Assembly (NCBI GenBank): GCA_029976065.1
Contig: JARKNV010000079.1
Coordinates: forward strand, 114,151-178,150
Length of the DNA stretch: 64,000 nt
Source: Selenomonadales bacterium
GTDB taxonomy: Bacteria; Bacillota; Negativicutes; Sporomusales; UBA7701
Direction: 5' to 3'
This document shows, in pieces, positions 60,409 through 64,000 of the stretch. The translations under genes and the position numbers were made by a program. Position 1 is the first letter of the stretch, and the number at the start of each line of letters is the position of its first letter. The notes beneath the pieces were generated by a model, which was not told the origin of the DNA, did no database searches, and worked only from the letters and a program-made list of their open reading frames with translations.

Positions 60409-63058
60409 GTATGTATACCTGTTCAACGAAGGCCGCGCCGACATGCGGGCGCTGCTTGGAGGCAAAGGGGCCGGTCTGGCCGAAATGAGCAACATCGGCC
60501 TGCCCGTGCCGCCCGGGATGACCATCACCACCGAAGCCTGCACCGAATACTACAACCTCGGCAAGAAACTCCCCGCCGGACTGATGGAAGACGTCTACAT
60601 AAACCTGGCGGTCATCGAAAAGAAAACCGGCAAACTGTTCGGCGACCCGAAAAACCCCCTCCTCGTCTCCGTCCGTTCCGGCGCCATGTTCTCCATGCCC
60701 GGCATGATGGACACCATCCTCAACCTCGGCCTCAACGAAGCCACCGTCAAAGGCCTCGCCGAAGCCACCGGCAATCTCAGGTTCGCCTACGACGCCTATC
60801 GCCGCTTCATCCAAATGTTCAGCGACGTCGTCCTCGAAATCCCCAAAAGCGAATTCGAGCACCTCTTAGACGAACAAAAACGCCGCTTCGGCGCCACCTA
60901 CGACCAGGACCTTGCCGCCGAAGCCCTCCGCGGCCTCCTTGACCAATACAAAGAACTCGTCCTCGCCAAGCGCGGCAAACCCTTCCCCGAAGACCCGCGC
61001 GAACAGCTCAGCATGGCCGTCGAAGCCGTATTCCGCTCCTGGAATAACGACCGGGCCATCGTCTACCGCAACCTCAACAAAATCTCCCACGACCTCGGCA
61101 CCGCCGTCAACATCCAATCCATGGTCTTCGGCAACATGGGCAACGACTGCGGCACAGGCGTCGCCTTCACCCGCAACCCCTCCACCGGCGAAAAAGCCCT
61201 CTACGGCGAATACCTCACCAATGCCCAGGGCGAAGACGTCGTCGCCGGCATCCGCACCCCCCAGCCGATCGCCAAACTCAAAGACGAAATGTCCGCCGTA
61301 TACGAGCAATTCGTCGCCACCGCCGAACTCCTCGAAAAACACTATAAAAACATGCAAGACATCGAATTCACCATCGAGCGCGGCAAACTCTACATGCTCC
61401 AGACCCGCAACGGCAAGCGCACCGCCCAGGCCGGCATCAAAGTCGCCTACGACATGGTCGCCGAAGGGCTCATCACCAAGCGCGACGCCATCCTCCTCGT
61501 CGAACCGGCCCAGCTCGACAAACTCCTCCACCGCCAGATCGACACCACCGCCAAACTCGACGTCATCGCCAAAGGCCTGCCCGCCTCCCCCGGCGCCGCC
61601 TCCGGCAAAGTCGTCTTCTCCGCCGACGACGCCGACCGGCGGGCCAAAAACGGCGAAAAAGTCCTCCTCGTCAGCACCGAAACCACCCCCGACGACATCC
61701 ACGGCATGGTCGCCGCCCAGGGCATCCTCACTAGCCGCGGCGGCATGACCAGCCACGCCGCCGTCGTCGCCCGCGGCATGGGCAAACCCTGCGTCTGCGG
61801 CTGCGAAGCCATCAAAGTCGACTTTGCCCGCCGCGAATTCACCGTCGGCAGCCTCACCGTCAAAGAAAGCGACCTCGTCTCCATCGACGGCGCCACCGGC
61901 AACGTCATGCTCGGCACCGTCCCCATGGTCGACCCCAAACTCTCCGACGAATTCCTCACCTTCCTCGGCTGGGCCGACGAAATCAAGCGCCTTGGCGTCC
62001 GCGCCAACGCCGACACCCCCGCCGACGCCGCCAAAGCCCGCGAATTCGGCGCCCAGGGCATCGGCCTCACCCGCACCGAGCACATGTTCATGGGCCACGA
62101 CCGCCTGCCCCACGTCCAGGCCATGATCCTCGCCGAAAGCGAGGAAGAGCGGCGCGAAGCCCTCAAGCACCTCCTCCCCATGCAGGAAGGCGACTTCTAC
62201 GGCATCCTCAAAGCCATGGAAGGCCTCCCCGTCTGCATCCGCCTCCTCGACCCGCCGCTCCACGAATTCCTCCCCGACCTGACCGAACTCATGGTCGAAA
62301 TCGCCGAAATGAAAATCACCGGCAAAAACGCCGGCGAACTCCCCGCCAAAGAAGCGCTCCTCAAAAAAGTCAAAACCCTCCACGAATTCAACCCCATGCT
62401 CGGCCACCGCGGCTGTCGCCTGGGCATAACCTTCCCCGAAGTCTACGAAATGCAAATCAGGGCCATCTTCAACGCCGCCGCCCGCCTCACCAAAGAAGGC
62501 GTCAAAGTCCTCCCCGAAGTCGAAATCCCCCTCACCATCGACATCAACGAAATGAAATTCTTCAAAGCCCGCATCGACTCCATCGCCGCCGAAGTCATGG
62601 CCGGCGCCAAAACCACCTTCCACTACACCTCCGGCACCATGATCGAACTGCCGCGGGCCGCCCTCCTCGCCGACGAACTCGCCGAACTGTCCGACTTCTT
62701 CAGCTTCGGCACCAACGACCTCACCCAGACCACCCTCGGCTTCAGCCGTGACGACGCCGAAGGCAAATTCCTCAACCACTACCTCGACAAAAAAATCCTC
62801 AAGGAAAACCCCTTCATCGTCATCGACCGCAAAGGCGTCGGCAAGCTCATGAAAATGGCCGTCGAAGGCGGGCGCAAAACCAAGCCCGACCTCCTCGTCG
62901 GCATCTGCGGCGAACACGGCGGCGAACCCAACTCCGTCGAATTCTGCCACCTCATCGGCCTCGACTTCGTCAGCTGCTCCCCCTACCGCGTCCCCATCGC
63001 CCGCCTCGCGGCAGCGCAAGCTGCCGTCAGCAACGGTGAAGTTCTGGGTACAAGATAA
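60401..63058 (+). CDS. ppdK: Pyruvate, phosphate dikinase
   Basis: 885 residues, full length. ATP-grasp nucleotide domain (about 1-340, LLGGKGAGLAEM), central phosphohistidine domain with His452 (GGMTSHAAVVARGMGKPCVC) and C-terminal PEP/pyruvate barrel ending GICGEHGGEPNSVEFCHLIG (Cys as acid). It interconverts pyruvate, ATP and phosphate with PEP, AMP and PPi, in gluconeogenesis or PPi-based glycolysis. ATG at 60401 overlaps the PSRP stop; AAAGGGGC lies upstream. The next gene is pckA on the other strand. Confidence 0.98.
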   Translation: MAKYVYLFNEGRADMRALLGGKGAGLAEMSNIGLPVPPGMTITTEACTEYYNLGKKLPAGLMEDVYINLAVIEKKTGKLFGDPKNPLLVSVRSGAMFSMPGMMDTILNLGLNEATVKGLAEATGNLRFAYDAYRRFIQMFSDVVLEIPKSEFEHLLDEQKRRFGATYDQDLAAEALRGLLDQYKELVLAKRGKPFPEDPREQLSMAVEAVFRSWNNDRAIVYRNLNKISHDLGTAVNIQSMVFGNMGNDCGTGVAFTRNPSTGEKALYGEYLTNAQGEDVVAGIRTPQPIAKLKDEMSAVYEQFVATAELLEKHYKNMQDIEFTIERGKLYMLQTRNGKRTAQAGIKVAYDMVAEGLITKRDAILLVEPAQLDKLLHRQIDTTAKLDVIAKGLPASPGAASGKVVFSADDADRRAKNGEKVLLVSTETTPDDIHGMVAAQGILTSRGGMTSHAAVVARGMGKPCVCGCEAIKVDFARREFTVGSLTVKESDLVSIDGATGNVMLGTVPMVDPKLSDEFLTFLGWADEIKRLGVRANADTPADAAKAREFGAQGIGLTRTEHMFMGHDRLPHVQAMILAESEEERREALKHLLPMQEGDFYGILKAMEGLPVCIRLLDPPLHEFLPDLTELMVEIAEMKITGKNAGELPAKEALLKKVKTLHEFNPMLGHRGCRLGITFPEVYEMQIRAIFNAAARLTKEGVKVLPEVEIPLTIDINEMKFFKARIDSIAAEVMAGAKTTFHYTSGTMIELPRAALLADELAELSDFFSFGTNDLTQTTLGFSRDDAEGKFLNHYLDKKILKENPFIVIDRKGVGKLMKMAVEGGRKTKPDLLVGICGEHGGEPNSVEFCHLIGLDFVSCSPYRVPIARLAAAQAAVSNGEVLGTR

Positions 63059-63070
63059 AGTCATAACGCA

Positions 63071-63097
63071 AAGCCCTGCCTTTCTTGGCGGGGCTTT
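63071..63097 (+). terminator. Terminator of the ppdK operon
   Basis: AAGCCCTGCC and GGCGGGGCTT (one G-U pair) around 6 nt, then TCTTCT. Confidence 0.85.
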
Positions 63098-63109
63098 CTT
63101 CTATTTCAA

Positions 63110-63775
63110 AGTTAGCTTGCGGAGAACGCAGGCTATGGCGCCGGAGCTCCGGCCGAACGCGCCATGGGACTCGGGCCGACACTGCCGTACCGTCGCCAAC
63201 TGTCGTCCGTGACAGGTGGCTCCTCGCCCGTCCGTCCATGGACGGGCGTACGTTGTGTACCCGCAAGGGGCAGGCCGCAGTTCTAGGCGCTGAAGCGCCA
63301 AGAACTTGCGCACTTACCGGCCTATTCACCCAACGGCGCGTAACAAAGCGACCACATCGTCGCTAAAGCGTCGTGTGTCTGCTTTTCCGCAACGGCGCCT
63401 ACGCCTGCGTTCTCCGCCGCCTCCGGCGCGGCGTTCCCGGCTTTGGGCGCCGCCCGCTTAGCCGGATGCGATTCGGACGGTGCCGCGGTGCTGTTGGCGA
63501 CGAGCTTAGCAGCGAGCCAAAACGCCGCGTGAAAACGACGGCGTTTTGTGCGAGTCGCTAGCAGGGCAACAGCGAACCGAAAGTTTACTTTCGCGTGAGT
63601 CGTTGCCGTGCTAGTAAGACCGCCGGCGGAGCGGGGGGCAAACCCAAAGCCGGGAACGCCGTGCGCTGCAGCTTCGGAGCATAGCCTGCGTCCTCCGACC
63701 CGGGCAATGTATCAACGAACGACATTGAGGAGCAACGCCGCTGCTGGGCGCTGCTGGGCGGCCGACACTGTAATA
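63110..63775. other. Non-coding tract with nested inverted repeats, possible structured RNA
   Basis: No credible gene in 660 bp. GAGAACGCAGGCTATG (about 63122) pairs at long range with CATAGCCTGCGTCCTC (about 63680) and, in part, with GCCTGCGTTCTCC near 63409. GCGTTCCCGGCTTTGGG (about 63431) pairs with CCCAAAGCCGGGAACGC (63645). Local hairpins include AAAACGCCG/CGGCGTTTT, CTAGCA..GGCAAC/GTTGCC..TGCTAG and GGCGCTGAAGCGCC. A module at 63245-63320 recurs at 57477-57565. Confidence 0.55.
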
Positions 63776-63779
63776 AAGC

Positions 63780-63805
63780 AAGCCCCGTCGATTGACGGGG
63801 CTTTT
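63780..63805. terminator. Terminator next to pckA
   Basis: AAGCCCCGTC and GACGGGGCTT around 4 nt with TT after it on each strand; probably serves the pckA transcript. Confidence 0.75.
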
Positions 63806-63818
63806 CGCAATACTTAGC

Positions 63819-64000
63819 TTACCCTCTCGGCCCGGCGGCCGTAATCGCCGGCGGCACAGCCTTGCCGAACTTCACGAAATTCTTCACGAACCGCGCCGCC
63901 AGCTCCGCGGCCGCCTTGTCGTACGCCGCCTTGTCCGCCCACGTCTGCCGCGGCCTCAGCACCTCCGCCGGCACTCCCGGGCAGCTCGTCGGCACCTGGA
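63819..64000 (-). CDS. pckA: Phosphoenolpyruvate carboxykinase (ATP), C-terminal end
   Basis: The last 60 codons only; the gene continues past the right edge. [20 protein letters not shown] and [20 protein letters not shown] match the C-terminal helix pair of ATP-dependent PEP carboxykinase. It links oxaloacetate and PEP, next to ppdK, which fits a gluconeogenic locus under a CcpN-like repressor. Stop TAA at 63819-63821. Confidence 0.88.
   Translation of the reverse strand, partial: QVPTSCPGVPAEVLRPRQTWADKAAYDKAAAELAARFVKNFVKFGKAVPPAITAAGPRG

Overview
The window reads as chromosomal DNA of a GC-rich, anaerobic, low-oxygen-tolerant Firmicute. Gene content and regulation fit the Negativicutes (Sporomusaceae-like), which is an inference from content and not from a marker gene. 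Supporting signs are a serA T-box leader, yybP-ykoY manganese riboswitches, a cobalamin riboswitch on cbiMNQO, the CBS-regulator/PSRP/ppdK cluster, cydAB without a haem-copper oxidase, and GTG/TTG starts behind strong GGAGG sites. Most of the window is about 65% GC by eye; 6.25-8.1 kb is clearly AT-richer. No rRNA, tRNA, CRISPR array or complete insertion sequence was seen.

Layout. 0-4.4 kb: 5' end of panB, two 40-residue micro-genes, a Nudix hydrolase, an old-yellow-enzyme reductase, an isochorismatase-fold protein and a DUF362-ferredoxin protein. 4.5-10.6 kb: a signalling island with two chemoreceptors, CheW, an HD-GYP protein and a catalytic-domain-only tyrosine recombinase between inverted 11-5-11 sites. 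The island is bordered by decayed copies of the ferredoxin tail. 10.6-14.4 kb: an unknown protein and a rocB/ornithine-cyclodeaminase-type operon. 14.5-18.7 kb: a HATPase-GNAT fusion, a Mn2+-riboswitch-controlled GDT1 exporter and an NRAMP importer that has a second Mn2+ riboswitch on the opposite strand at its 3' end. 18.8-26.7 kb: a GH26-like secreted protein, a sigma-54 activator divergent from a four-gene small-protein operon, a diguanylate cyclase and a polysaccharide deacetylase. 26.8-34.8 kb: TrkAH potassium uptake, CbiMNQO cobalt uptake, SerRS and uracil-DNA glycosylase.

34.9-47 kb: cytochrome bd oxidase, a YkvI-type transporter, a thioredoxin-reductase-like flavoprotein, an aldo/keto reductase with Fe-S domain, a GAF-GGDEF-HD-GYP protein and DUF1015-serA. 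47-57.4 kb: menG, a flavin reductase, a TerC protein and a complete ato system (CoA-transferase AtoDA, transporter AtoE, sigma-54 two-component AtoSC), then DUF2225 and HpcH/HpaI proteins. 57.6-64 kb: an M48 protease, a CcpN-like CBS repressor, PSRP (apparent ATT start), ppdK, a 660-bp non-coding structured tract and the 3' end of pckA.

Themes: gluconeogenesis and C4 control (ppdK, PSRP, CcpN-like, pckA); short-chain fatty acid use under sigma-54; metal homeostasis by riboswitch (Mn, cobalamin); oxygen defence (cydAB, menG); c-di-GMP and chemotaxis. The strongest novelty candidates are the antisense Mn2+ riboswitch facing mntH, the recombinase between inverted sites next to an HD-GYP gene, the sigma-54 small-protein operon, and a family of covarying palindromic intergenic elements.
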